From: Flexivirga endophytica
GTDB taxonomy: Bacteria > Actinomycetota > Actinomycetes > Actinomycetales > Dermatophilaceae
Reading direction: 5' to 3'
Length of the DNA: 64,000 bases
NCBI RefSeq assembly: GCF_014640635.1
Contig: NZ_BMHI01000003.1
Coordinates: 248,001-312,000 of the forward strand
Made by a program: the position numbers and the translations under genes. Below, in pieces: positions 49,881-58,349 of the stretch (within the stretch, counting starts at the first letter, position 1; each line of letters begins with the position of its first letter). The notes beneath the pieces are model-generated. The model was not told the origin of the DNA. It saw nothing but the letters and a program-made list of their open reading frames with translations, and ran no database searches.

Positions 49881-50417
49881 ATGGGGATTCCGCCTGGCTT
49901 CGAGTCGCTGTTCGACGAGACCTACGTCGACTACGCGAACGCCGACACCGTCGGCACCTTCGACGAGCCACCTCCCGAGCTGGTCCACCGGATACACCTG
50001 GTGGCCACCCCTGAGCCAGGCACCGTGACCGCGTGCGAGTCGATCGAAGGCTGGCGATTCCTGCCCGGTGGCAGACTCGAGCCGGGCGAGACCCTCGAAT
50101 CTGCCGCGGCCCGAGAGCTTTACGAGGAAGCAGGTTCGAAGCCCACCGGCCCCCTGCGTGTGTTCTTCAGCCACATCGCGCACAGCCGTAATGCAGCGCC
50201 ATACCTCCCGCACGTGCCGCACCCGACGATGTGGTGGATCTACGCCGTCATACCGACCGAGGTGGTCGGGGAACCACCAACAGGTGTCGACGGTGCCGAG
50301 CAAATCACCGCGGTCCGGCACCTGCCGGTGTCCGAAGCGATCGACTGGATGGCCGACTCCATCGACGACACCGGCGCGGACGTGCTGCGGCTGGCCGCGC
50401 GCCTGGGCCTCGTATGA
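49881..50417 (+). CDS. NUDIX hydrolase
   Basis: 178 residues. The Nudix box is GGRLEPGETLESAAARELYEEAGSKP (G-x5-E-x7-REL-x-EE-x-G), near residue 63. Before it lies RIHLVATPEPGTVTACESIEGWRFLPGG and after it PTMWWIYAVIPTEVVGEPP. The substrate cannot be told; the family hydrolyses nucleoside diphosphate derivatives. A TAGCGT box ends 6 nt before the ATG with no Shine-Dalgarno, so the message is probably leaderless. Confidence 0.9.
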   Translation: MGIPPGFESLFDETYVDYANADTVGTFDEPPPELVHRIHLVATPEPGTVTACESIEGWRFLPGGRLEPGETLESAAARELYEEAGSKPTGPLRVFFSHIAHSRNAAPYLPHVPHPTMWWIYAVIPTEVVGEPPTGVDGAEQITAVRHLPVSEAIDWMADSIDDTGADVLRLAARLGLV

Positions 50418-50458
50418 CGAGAGTCGCAGAGAATTCTTCGAAGAATTTTCCGGAGCGA

Positions 50459-50485
50459 TGTCGAGAACGCGTCGACAGCTTCGTC
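50459..50485 (+). promoter_or_regulatory. ECF42-type promoter for the second DGPF-sigma module
   Basis: TGTCGA (50459-50464), 17 nt, then CGTC (50482-50485), 50 bp before the DGPF start. Spacing is the same as for the promoters at 42846 and 44526, while the hexamer is TGTCGA rather than TGTCGT, so the two sigma factors may favour slightly different promoters. Confidence 0.65.
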
Positions 50486-50534
50486 CCCTGCATATCCGCG
50501 GCCACAATGAGTCGCAACGACGAAGGGAACGATC

Positions 50535-50945
50535 ATGACCAAGTACCTGCTGCTGAAGCACTACCGCGGCGCGCCCAAGGGAGCGCACGACGTTCCGATG
50601 GACAAGTGGACCCGGGAGGAGTTCGACGCCCACGTGAAGTACATGAGCGACTTCGCGGACCGGCTGGAGGCCGCCGGACAGTTGGTCGAAGACCACGCCC
50701 TGGCACCGAGCGGAATGTGGGTCCGGTATGACGGTGAGGGCAAGCCGCCCGTGACCGACGGCCCCTTCGCCGAGACGAAGGACCTCATCGCCGGCTGGAT
50801 GATCATCGACGTCGAGTCCGAGGAACGTGCGGTCGCGTTGGCGGGCGAGCTGTCCGCCGCTCCCGGTGCAGGCGGCAAGCCGATCGGCGAGTGGCTGGAG
50901 CTGCGGCCGCTGATGACCGACGAGACAGCGCCGACGTTCGAGTAG
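50535..50945 (+). CDS. DGPF/YCII-domain protein 4
   Basis: 136 residues. Begins TKYLLLKHYRGAPKGAHDVPMDKW and holds VTDGPFAETKDLIAGWMIIDVE with the canonical DGPF. The C-terminal ends IGEWLELRPLMTDETAPTFE. It differs from DGPF proteins 1-3 by a longer N-terminal insertion (MDKWTREEFDAHVKYMSDFADRLEA, in pieces), the layout of the large YCII subgroup. It is followed after 3 bp by the second ECF42 sigma factor gene. Confidence 0.92.
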   Translation: MTKYLLLKHYRGAPKGAHDVPMDKWTREEFDAHVKYMSDFADRLEAAGQLVEDHALAPSGMWVRYDGEGKPPVTDGPFAETKDLIAGWMIIDVESEERAVALAGELSAAPGAGGKPIGEWLELRPLMTDETAPTFE

Positions 50946-50948
50946 CCC

Positions 50949-52088
50949 ATGGACGACGACCTGGTGCGCGACCTGGTCCCGGCCGCAATCAGCGTCCTCT
51001 GCCGACGCGGTGCCGACTTCGCGTCGGCAGAGGACGCTGTGCAGGAAGGGCTGCTGAAAGCCCTTGACAGTTGGTCTGATTCACCACCTGGCAGCCCACT
51101 CGGCTGGCTCATCACCGTCTCGTGGCGCCAGTTCCTCGATCAGACGAAGTCCGCCGGCGCCCGGCGCGCCCGAGAGCTGCGCGTCACCGAAGAACCGGCG
51201 CCGAGCACTCCGGCCGGCCAGGACGACAGCCTGCACCTCTACTTCCTGTGCGCGCACCCGACGCTCACGAGCTCCTCGGCCGTCGCGCTGACCCTGCGGG
51301 CGGTCGGCGGCCTCACGACGAAACAGATCGCGGACGCCTACCTGGTGCCCGAAGCCACCATGGCCCAACGCATCAGCCGCGCGAAGCGACAACTCCGCGG
51401 CAACCGGCTCGACGCTCCCGGCGACCTCGCAACGGTGCTGCGGGTCCTCTATCTCGTCTTCAACGAAGGGTATGGCGGATCGATCGACCTCACCGCCGAG
51501 GCGATCCGCCTGACCCGCCAACTCGCTTCTCTCACTGCAGAACCCGAGGTGCACGGCCTGCTCGCGCTGATGCTGCTGCACGACGCCCGACGAGTGTCGC
51601 GCACTGGACCGGACGGACAACTCGTGCCGCTGCGCGCGCAGGACCGCACTCGGTGGGACACCACCCGGATCGCGGAGGCGATCGACATCCTCCAAAGCGC
51701 ACTCGCGGTCGACCGGCTCGGCGAATATCAGGCGCAGGCAGCCATCGCCGCGCTGCACGCGGACGCGCAGCACGTCGCCGAGACCGACTGGGTGCAGATC
51801 GTCAGCTGGTATGACGAACTCCTCGCGCTCACCAATTCACCTGTAGTGCAACTAAATCGAGCAGTGGCGATCGGAGAGGCCGACGGCCCGCAGGTCGGCC
51901 TCGCAGCTCTCGCGGACGTGGATCCGGCGGTGCCTCGCCATACAGCCGCAGCGGCATACCTGCACGAGAAGGCCGGGGATGTCGCCGAAGCGGCTGCGCT
52001 CTACACAGAGGCAGCGGACAAGGCCACGAACACGAAGGAGCGCAATCACCTGCTGCGCGAAGCAGCGCGGCTGCGCGAAACACCGTGA
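50949..52088 (+). CDS. ECF42-type RNA polymerase sigma factor 2
   Basis: 379 residues. Region 2: FASAEDAVQEGLLKALDSWSDS and PLGWLITVSWRQFLDQTKS. Region 4: RAVGGLTTKQIADAYLVPEATMAQRISRAKRQL. DUF6596/TPR-like extension: VLYLVFNEGYGGS, LLHDARRVSRTGPDGQLVPL, VQLNRAVAIGEADGP and a closing YTEAADKATNTKERNHLL. It has the same plan as the sigma factor at 45391 but is clearly diverged, so it is an older paralogue with its own DGPF partner. No anti-sigma gene is present. Confidence 0.94.
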   Translation: MDDDLVRDLVPAAISVLCRRGADFASAEDAVQEGLLKALDSWSDSPPGSPLGWLITVSWRQFLDQTKSAGARRARELRVTEEPAPSTPAGQDDSLHLYFLCAHPTLTSSSAVALTLRAVGGLTTKQIADAYLVPEATMAQRISRAKRQLRGNRLDAPGDLATVLRVLYLVFNEGYGGSIDLTAEAIRLTRQLASLTAEPEVHGLLALMLLHDARRVSRTGPDGQLVPLRAQDRTRWDTTRIAEAIDILQSALAVDRLGEYQAQAAIAALHADAQHVAETDWVQIVSWYDELLALTNSPVVQLNRAVAIGEADGPQVGLAALADVDPAVPRHTAAAAYLHEKAGDVAEAAALYTEAADKATNTKERNHLLREAARLRETP

Positions 52089-52094
52089 GGCGGC

Positions 52095-53777
52095 CTACTT
52101 CTCGCGGTCGGTCACGACCTGGCCGTGGTTCGTCGTGATCCGGTGCCAATAGGGACGGCCGCTGTCGTCGGTGCCGGTGTAGCTGGTCGTCGAGTGACCG
52201 TCCGACTCACTGGTCGTGCCGTCCTTGCGCGCCAGCACGCCGTATGACGTGACGTTCCAGTCCCATCCACGTCGCTCGATCTGCTGACCGTCACGCACCA
52301 GACGCGACACGCGCTGTGTCATGTCGACGGTGCCGTTGAGCGAGAAGTTCTGGTCGTCGACGTAGTCGGCGGCGGAGAAACCGACCGTGATCGGATAGGA
52401 CTCCCACAGCGACGAGTCACGCACGACGCGGTGGCCGATGCGCGACACCGACCTTGTGTTCATCGCGTCGGTCTGCGTGATGTGCTGCACCATTCCGCCA
52501 TCTCCGATGCTGCCCGAATTCGACCAGTTCCGAGAGGTGTTCACGGTCGTGACGATCCGGCCGGCCGACGTGTCGACATACCCGCTGAGCGTATCGGAAC
52601 GTCGCACTGTCTCGGAGTATTCGACGGTGCCGTCGACCGGATCCCCGGCCGTGGTGGATGTCGTCGGCGACGCCTCCACCGAGTTCGTGGTCAGCGCGCC
52701 GGAGGTCTGTGTCCGGTCGTGGTCCGTCCACAGGAAGAGGGCGGCGCGCACGTTCCAGGTGTCCCCGATAGGGTTGATACCGAACGAGATCGAGTGCTGC
52801 TTGCCATCCACGAGTTGCCCGGCGAACGGTGTCAGATCGAGCGACTCGGTGCGCATGTCGAGGGTGTCGATCGCGACGACCGGACGCCACAGCGTCGGCA
52901 CGATGCCGCCGGAATAGATGTGTGGGAAAGTCCCGACGGCACCCGCGGGAGTGCCGTCGACGGAGACCTTCGCTTCGCGGTAGGCGCCGGCGGCGCACAA
53001 TCCGGCGCCCGGGAACTTGGCAGCCACCTCGTCCGGCACCGCCGTGAACCACTGCTCGTCGCAGCCATTCCCCTTCAGTGTCGTCTCGAGCCGGGCCCGG
53101 GTGATGTTGCGCGGCAGGTCGCTCAGGGTCGCCGACGCGGTGCGGCTGTCCGGAGTCAGGTCCGCGACCGGGACGCCCACCACTTTGTCGGGAACGTTCG
53201 GCGCCGGGTGGTTCCGGTCCGCCAGGTAGAAGGTGATCGTCACCGTCTGGTCGTAGTTGCCGGTGTAGACGTCCGACATGTAGTTGGTGTAGCCGCCGGA
53301 GAACGGCTGCGGCGTCTTGAACAGGGAGCTGAACTCGGTGATGTCCTTCGCGAACGAGAACGTCGTCGGCTTGGCGCCGTTCGGCTCCTGCGTGGTGCCG
53401 AACCACACTGGCACGCCACCGATCTCGAGCTCGCCGGAGCGGTCGTACTGCCGCCCGGTGACCGAGGTCGTCGAGTCGAGCACGACCTTCGACCACTTGC
53501 CCTTGCACTTGTCGGGCACCCGGACCGTCCCCGAGTAGAGCTGCGGCGAGAGGTCGGGCGCGTTGGACATGAAATGGTCCGCGAGCGTCACCGTGCAGTG
53601 CGCCGTGTCCGGCCGCGTCACCCCCGGTTGAGCCGAGACGGTCTGTCCGCCCGACGACTCGATGACTCCACTGGCAGCTGCGTCGCCGGTCGCAGCGCCG
53701 GCAGCGGCGGACCCGCTCAGCGCCATACCGACGGACAGGACCGACACTCCGACAACGCTCACCAGACGACGCACCAT
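52095..53777 (-). CDS. Secreted PNGase A-like protein (peptide N-glycosidase A family)
   Basis: 560 residues. A Sec signal peptide is clear (MVRRLVSVVGVSVLSVGMAL, cleavage near AGAATG). The mature part starts with HCTVTLADHFMSNAPDLSPQ and KWSKVVLDSTTSVTGRQYDRSGELEIGGVPVWFGTTQEPNG (in pieces), matching the N-terminal domain of peptide-N4-(N-acetylglucosaminyl)asparagine amidase A; FSGGYTNYMSDVYTGNYDQTVTITFYLADR and LTPFAGQLVDGKQHSISFGI follow. The family cleaves N-glycans from glycopeptides in plants and fungi. The role in a bacterium is unknown; catabolism of eukaryotic glycoproteins is plausible. A GGAGGAG site precedes the ATG. Confidence 0.82.
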   Translation of the reverse strand: MVRRLVSVVGVSVLSVGMALSGSAAAGAATGDAAASGVIESSGGQTVSAQPGVTRPDTAHCTVTLADHFMSNAPDLSPQLYSGTVRVPDKCKGKWSKVVLDSTTSVTGRQYDRSGELEIGGVPVWFGTTQEPNGAKPTTFSFAKDITEFSSLFKTPQPFSGGYTNYMSDVYTGNYDQTVTITFYLADRNHPAPNVPDKVVGVPVADLTPDSRTASATLSDLPRNITRARLETTLKGNGCDEQWFTAVPDEVAAKFPGAGLCAAGAYREAKVSVDGTPAGAVGTFPHIYSGGIVPTLWRPVVAIDTLDMRTESLDLTPFAGQLVDGKQHSISFGINPIGDTWNVRAALFLWTDHDRTQTSGALTTNSVEASPTTSTTAGDPVDGTVEYSETVRRSDTLSGYVDTSAGRIVTTVNTSRNWSNSGSIGDGGMVQHITQTDAMNTRSVSRIGHRVVRDSSLWESYPITVGFSAADYVDDQNFSLNGTVDMTQRVSRLVRDGQQIERRGWDWNVTSYGVLARKDGTTSESDGHSTTSYTGTDDSGRPYWHRITTNHGQVVTDREK

Positions 53778-53926
53778 GACTCCTCCGCTGCCCGAAACCA
53801 CTTCGGCCAACGAATGACGCTAGTCCGCTCCGCGCACCACCGGGGCGTTCGCGAGCGCCGGCTGTCGTCGGCGGCTGACGGGGTGGGGCGGCGCAGCGCG
53901 TCCGATGTACCTGGAGTCGACGCAAC

Positions 53927-53974
53927 CTGGTCTCGATACACCTCCGCCGCTGCGCTCCCCCGGCACCCGACCAG
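53927..53974. repeat. Dispersed-type palindrome CTGGTC...GACCAG
   Basis: CTGGTCTCGATACACC at the left and GACCAG at the right bracket a GCTGCGCTCC core. This composition is that of intergenic repeats scattered in many actinobacterial genomes. Only this copy is in the window. It lies between the PNGase A-like gene and the methyltransferase, 25 bp before the latter's start, so its right end abuts the promoter. Confidence 0.5.
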
Positions 53975-53999
53975 CGTGCCACCACATAGATTGAGGGGT

Positions 54000-54701
54000 A
54001 TGACGAGCGAGTACCCGTCCGACGCCCAGGTCGCCACGGCATACAGCGACAGCCAGGTGGCGGCGGCATACAACGCAGTGGCCCCGGACTACGCCGAGGC
54101 GATGCGTGACGAGCTGGACGGCAAGCCACTGGACCGCGCGCTGCTCGCGGCGGTGGTCGAGATGTGCGGTGACGGCCGGATCGCCGACATCGGCTGCGGT
54201 CCGGGACATGTCGCCCGGCATCTGGCCTCGCTCGGGGCGACGCCGCTGGGCATCGACATCTCCCCCGCCATGATCGAGATAGCGCGCGCCGACAACCCCG
54301 GCGTCGACTTCCGGGTGGAGTCGATGACCGATCTGAGCGAGCCCGACCAGAGCCTGGCGGGCGTGGTGATGTTCTACGCGATCATCAACCTCAGCCCGAC
54401 CGAGCGTGCGCGCGCCTTCGCGCAGGTCTGCCGCGCGCTGCAGCCGGGCGGGATCGCCTTGGTGTCGTTCCACATTCGCAGTGAGGAGTTCGCCGCCGGC
54501 CAGACGCAGCACCTCGACACGTGGTTCGGACACAGCGTCGACATCTCCGGCCATTTCCTCGAACCCGACCAGGTGATCGACGAGATCGCCGAGGCCGGCC
54601 TCGACATCGTGTCGGTCACCACGCGGTTGCCCCACCCCGGTGTGGAGATCCCGACCGAGCGCGCCTACGTGCTGGCGCAGCGACCGGCGCAGCAGGACTG
54701 A
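54000..54701 (+). CDS. Class I SAM-dependent methyltransferase
   Basis: 233 residues. Motif I is RIADIGCGPGHVARHLA (about 63-79), motif II LGIDISPAMIEIARADNPG, post-I VESMTDLSEPD, and motif III LQPGGIALVSFHIRSEE. It resembles the Methyltransf_25/11 group acting on small molecules. The N terminus contains two near-copies of AxAYxxSQVAxAY (VATAYSDSQVAAAYNAVA), an apparent internal repeat. A TAGATT box ends 7 nt before the ATG, so the message is likely leaderless. Substrate is unknown. Confidence 0.9.
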   Translation: MTSEYPSDAQVATAYSDSQVAAAYNAVAPDYAEAMRDELDGKPLDRALLAAVVEMCGDGRIADIGCGPGHVARHLASLGATPLGIDISPAMIEIARADNPGVDFRVESMTDLSEPDQSLAGVVMFYAIINLSPTERARAFAQVCRALQPGGIALVSFHIRSEEFAAGQTQHLDTWFGHSVDISGHFLEPDQVIDEIAEAGLDIVSVTTRLPHPGVEIPTERAYVLAQRPAQQD

Positions 54702-54745
54702 CTCTCCGCCGATCGCGTGTCCGACCCGGATGACACCATGCGAGC

Positions 54746-55123
54746 GTGGACATCGCCGAATGGACCGACCGCCTCGACAACGTCTCCGCCGGATACGCCG
54801 AGGTCTATGCCGTCGACCGCACACCCGACTGGTTACTGCTGAAGCTCATGGAGGAGTTGGGTGAGCTCAGCCAGGCCTGGCTGGTCGCCGACGGCCGGGG
54901 TCGTGACCGCAACCTGTCCGCCGAGGCGCAACAGGCTGCAGTCGCAGCCGAGTGCGCGGACGTCGTGGCCATGGCGCTGCTCGTCGCACGCCGAATGGGA
55001 GTCGACGTCGAGCAGGCGTTGCGCGACAAGTGGCTGCCGTGGGAGGAGTTCCACGCGCAACGTCGCGCACGGTCGACTGCGACGCCGCCGATTGCGTTGG
55101 ACAGCAACGCTTTCCAGGAGTAG
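54746..55123 (+). CDS. MazG-like nucleotide pyrophosphohydrolase
   Basis: 125 residues, all-alpha. The metal-binding EExxE and ExxD motifs occur in LLKLMEELGELSQAWL and AAVAAECADVVAMALLV. The C-terminal region DKWLPWEEFH is in place. Enzymes of this size hydrolyse canonical or damaged NTPs to NMPs. GTG start. It is followed by a small membrane protein gene 62 bp downstream. Reaction direction and substrate are not determined by the sequence. Confidence 0.85.
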   Translation: MDIAEWTDRLDNVSAGYAEVYAVDRTPDWLLLKLMEELGELSQAWLVADGRGRDRNLSAEAQQAAVAAECADVVAMALLVARRMGVDVEQALRDKWLPWEEFHAQRRARSTATPPIALDSNAFQE

Positions 55124-55184
55124 CCGATACCCATCCGGGTCCTGTGCGAGACTTGCCGTAACCACTGATCAAGGAGCACCCACC

Positions 55185-55343
55185 ATGAGCGACTGGCCAA
55201 CCTCGGCGAAGGTCATCGTCGTCCTGCTCGTCCTCCTGATCGTGGTGCCCGCGATCTTCAAGCTGCTCTGGCTCGCCATCACCGCGGCCGTCGTGCTCGG
55301 CATCGGCTATGTGGCGATGCAGGCGATCAATCGGAAGCGCTGA
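55185..55343 (+). CDS. Small two-helix membrane protein
   Basis: 52 residues: MSDWPTSAKVIVVLLVLLIV at the start, a P-A-I-F break and a second helix LLWLAITAAVVLGIGYVAM, ending AINRKR. AAGGAG lies 8 nt before the ATG, and codon use is like the neighbours. It has no recognised family; similar short hydrophobic proteins are often missed in actinobacteria. The 3' end overlaps tadA on the other strand by 17 bp. Confidence 0.75.
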   Translation: MSDWPTSAKVIVVLLVLLIVVPAIFKLLWLAITAAVVLGIGYVAMQAINRKR

Positions 55344-55809
55344 GCTTCTTCCGACGGGCGCGGAAGAAGTCGGTGAGCAACTGCGCGCACTCCTGCTCCC
55401 GTATGCCGCCGACGGCGTCGACCTTGTGCGGACTCGTGTTGTCCGCGATGACGTCCCACGCGCTACCACACGCGCCGGCCTTCGGGTCCCACGCGCCGAA
55501 GACGACGTGCGAGATGCGTGACTGCATGATCGCGCCCGCACACATCAGGCACGGTTCCAACGTCACGACCATCGTGCAGCCGTCCAGGCGGTAGTGCCCG
55601 AAGGTCTCAGCTGCGGACCGGATCGCCACGATCTCGGCGTGCGCAAGTGGGTCGCTGTCCGCGACACGCCGGTTCGGCGCCGCGCCCACGAGCGCCCCGT
55701 CGACGTCCAGGACGACCGCGCCCACCGGCACGTCGTCCGTGGCGAGCGCCATACCTGCTTGGCGCAACGCGAGGGACATCCATTCGGAATGAGGATCTGA
55801 CGTGGACAC
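55327..55809 (-). CDS. tadA: tRNA-specific adenosine deaminase
   Basis: 160 residues from the GTG at 55809 ([19 protein letters not shown]). The zinc and catalytic motifs are LAHAEIVAI (HAE) and [15 protein letters not shown] (PCxxC). It converts adenosine 34 to inosine in tRNA-Arg(ACG), and a tRNA-Arg with ACG anticodon is in this window at 62328. A longer start (ATG 55827, inside the GCATGC shared with the divergent upp start) is possible; the GTG leaves room for the upp promoter. Confidence 0.93.
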   Translation of the reverse strand: MSTSDPHSEWMSLALRQAGMALATDDVPVGAVVLDVDGALVGAAPNRRVADSDPLAHAEIVAIRSAAETFGHYRLDGCTMVVTLEPCLMCAGAIMQSRISHVVFGAWDPKAGACGSAWDVIADNTSPHKVDAVGGIREQECAQLLTDFFRARRKKLSASD

Positions 55810-55825
55810 GACTAGAGTTTGCGGC

Positions 55826-56464
55826 ATGCGTGTCGAGCTGGCCAAGCACCCCCTCATCGCCCACAAGCTGACCTACCTGCGTGACAAGCGCACGGACAGC
55901 CCGACGTTCCGGCGCCTCGCCGAGGAGCTGGTGACGTTGCTGGCCTACGAGGCGACGCGTGACGTCCGGGTGGAGCCGTTCGACATCGAGACCCCGGTGG
56001 GTCCGACCACCGGTATCAAGCTGTCCTCCCCCAAGCCGCTCGTGGTGCCGATCCTGCGTGCCGGCCTCGGCATGCTGGAGGGCATGGTGCGCCTCCTGCC
56101 GAGCGCCGAGGTCGGCTTCCTGGGCATGCAACGCAACGAGGAGACCCTCGAGGCGATCACCTACGCCAACCGATTGCCCGACGACCTCTCCGGCCGGCAG
56201 TGCTACGTGCTCGACCCGATGCTCGCGACCGGCGGCACCCTGGCGATGGCGATCCGCTACCTGGCCGAGCGCGGCGCCGACGACATCACGGCCGTCACTC
56301 TTCTCTCGGCGCCCGAAGGCATCGCGGCGATCGAGAAGGAGATCGCCGATCTGGACATCCCGGTCCGGCTCGTGACCGGCGCCATCGACGAGCGGCTCAA
56401 CGACCAGGGCTACATCGTGCCGGGCCTCGGTGACGCCGGCGACCGCCTCTACGGCGTCGTCTGA
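55826..56464 (+). CDS. upp: Uracil phosphoribosyltransferase
   Basis: 212 residues. [59 protein letters not shown] (PRPP loop) and [15 protein letters not shown] are diagnostic for Upp. It salvages uracil to UMP. A TAGAGT box ends 7 nt before the ATG with no ribosome binding site, so the message is leaderless. It is divergent from tadA, a very common actinobacterial arrangement. Confidence 0.97.
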   Translation: MRVELAKHPLIAHKLTYLRDKRTDSPTFRRLAEELVTLLAYEATRDVRVEPFDIETPVGPTTGIKLSSPKPLVVPILRAGLGMLEGMVRLLPSAEVGFLGMQRNEETLEAITYANRLPDDLSGRQCYVLDPMLATGGTLAMAIRYLAERGADDITAVTLLSAPEGIAAIEKEIADLDIPVRLVTGAIDERLNDQGYIVPGLGDAGDRLYGVV

Positions 56465-56465
56465 G

Positions 56466-57716
56466 CTAGGCCGCCTTGACGACGGTCGGCTCGTCGTCAT
56501 CGACCCTGCCGAGCCGGCGGATCGACGGGACCATCAACGTGGCCAGCACGATCGCGATGTAGGTGCAGCCGGCCCCGATCAGCAGTTTCTCGACATCGAT
56601 GGTGCTCGCGAGCCATCCGAAGGTCAGGCTGCCGACCGGTATGGCGACGAACGATCCCAACATGTCGTAGCTCGAGACCCTGGACAGCACGTCGCTCGGG
56701 ATGCGCTCCATCATCGCGACCGTCCAGCCCGTGCTGAAGACCTGCGTGCCCATGCCGCTCACGAATGCGACCGCCATCATCGGCACCGTCGCCGGATGAA
56801 TCCCTAACAGCAGCACGGGTATGGCGAAACAGAACATGCCCAGCATCCCGGCGCGGAGCGGTCGTCGGAGCCGCCAGCGCAGCAGGATCGTGGACATGAC
56901 GAGCATGCCGACAGCCTCGGCGCCGACGACGAAACCCCAGCCCCGGATGCCCAGTGCGTCGTTGTTCTTCGCGATGACCGGACCGACGACGACCCACGCT
57001 CCGATGTGTATGGCGTTCAGCACGCCGAACGCCGCGACGACGACCCAGAGCCAGGTCCGCGAGGTGAATTCGCCCCATCCGTCACGTAATTCGGTGAGCA
57101 TCGATGTCCGCGCGCCGGTCTTGCGCGGCGGCAGCGCGACCTTGGTCAGCATGGCCGCCGCGACCAGGAAGGTCAGGCCGTCGATCGCCAGCGCCAGCGC
57201 GGGACCGGTGACGACCACCAGTGTCGTGCCGATGATCGGGCCGATGAACGTCGCGCCGTTGCGGACGAAGGACATCAGCGAATCCGCCTGCTGCAGCTGT
57301 GATTTCGGCACCAATTGGGGGATCAGTCCCTGCTGTGCAGGCATCGAGAATGCACTGACCCCACCGGACAGCGCGGCGAGCACGATCATCGAGCCGATCG
57401 TTGCCCACTCCCACTCCAGCGACACGGCCATCATCAGCTGGATCACGGCCATCGCCAGATAGCAGGTCTGCATGACCGCGCGGCGTGGCAGCCGGTCGGC
57501 GATGACGCCACCGAAGAGCAAGCAGAGCACGTTGGCGGTCAACTGTGCGGCCAGCACGATGCCGAGCGACTCCGACGAGTTGTCGATGTGCAGCACCGCG
57601 AAGGCGATGGTCACCGGCGTCATCATGCTGCCGACGATGTTGACCGACCGGGACAGGAAGAACCAGCGGAAGTCCTTGCCGCGCAACACTTCCAGCGTGA
57701 GCGTCCGGTCGCTCAT
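56466..57716 (-). CDS. MFS transporter (DHA3/MFS_3 type exporter)
   Basis: 416 residues with about 12 helices. It opens RGKDFRWFFLSRSVNIVGSMMTPVTIAF, has a motif A-like LLFGGVIADRLPRRAVMQ and VTGPALALAIDGLTFLVAAAML before the central loop; the layout is that of the enterobactin/macrolide exporter group. It overlaps the ArsR regulator gene by 4 nt, so the repressor and pump form one operon. Substrate is unknown; efflux of an antibiotic or siderophore is likely by family. Confidence 0.88.
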   Translation of the reverse strand: MSDRTLTLEVLRGKDFRWFFLSRSVNIVGSMMTPVTIAFAVLHIDNSSESLGIVLAAQLTANVLCLLFGGVIADRLPRRAVMQTCYLAMAVIQLMMAVSLEWEWATIGSMIVLAALSGGVSAFSMPAQQGLIPQLVPKSQLQQADSLMSFVRNGATFIGPIIGTTLVVVTGPALALAIDGLTFLVAAAMLTKVALPPRKTGARTSMLTELRDGWGEFTSRTWLWVVVAAFGVLNAIHIGAWVVVGPVIAKNNDALGIRGWGFVVGAEAVGMLVMSTILLRWRLRRPLRAGMLGMFCFAIPVLLLGIHPATVPMMAVAFVSGMGTQVFSTGWTVAMMERIPSDVLSRVSSYDMLGSFVAIPVGSLTFGWLASTIDVEKLLIGAGCTYIAIVLATLMVPSIRRLGRVDDDEPTVVKAA

Positions 57717-58279
57717 CGCGCAGCGTCCGACTCGTCGCGGTCGTCATGCATCCGGAAGAGCTCGGCCTGGAAGTTCACATGGACTGATCCGGGGGCATGC
57801 GGCCGCAGCGCCTCTTCGTGCACCAGCCGAGACGCTTCTTTCACGAGTTGCATCGTTTTGCGCCAGGTTTCCGGCGTGAGCCAGACTTCGGCATCCGCAC
57901 TGAGGGCTTGGCCGTCGATCCGTTGCGCCGACCTGCGGACGAGCTCCTGATGGAGCACGTCGATATACGGGCGCCACTCGTCGGGATCTGCTGATCTCGC
58001 CGGCCGCGACTCCTCGGTGCTCCTGCCGGTCCCCTCCGAATAGCGATACCGGTACTTCTTCGCCTGGCCGCCACGCACCGACTCCGTCGCTGCCACTTCG
58101 ACCTGGCCGGCCTTGGCCAATGTTCGCAGGTGGTAGCTCGCGTTCGCCTGGGTGATGTCCAACTCGCGAGCCAGTTCGGCCGCACTCATCGGCGCACCGG
58201 TGAGCATCGACATCATCCGCAGGCGGACGGGGTGCGCCGATGCCCGCAGTTCGCTGAGCGCCTCATCCTCCAAAGACAT
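57713..58279 (-). CDS. ArsR-family regulator of the MFS pump
   Basis: 188 residues. The HTH reads SELRASAHPVRLRMMSMLTGAPMSAAELARELDITQANASYHLRTLAKAGQVE in pieces (about 8-60), a HTH_20/ArsR domain with the ASYHLRxL recognition helix. The C-terminal part is helical and lacks metal ligands, as in regulators of MFS_3 pumps. The ATG at 58279 is chosen over upstream in-frame GTGs. It is the first gene of a two-gene operon and overlaps the pump gene. Confidence 0.9.
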   Translation of the reverse strand: MSLEDEALSELRASAHPVRLRMMSMLTGAPMSAAELARELDITQANASYHLRTLAKAGQVEVAATESVRGGQAKKYRYRYSEGTGRSTEESRPARSADPDEWRPYIDVLHQELVRRSAQRIDGQALSADAEVWLTPETWRKTMQLVKEASRLVHEEALRPHAPGSVHVNFQAELFRMHDDRDESDAAR

Positions 58280-58349
58280 GTTTGGAAGTATGCCGCGCGC
58301 GACCACGGACTGTCAAAGAGTTATTTGGGGGTGGTTGGCGGAGCCACGG

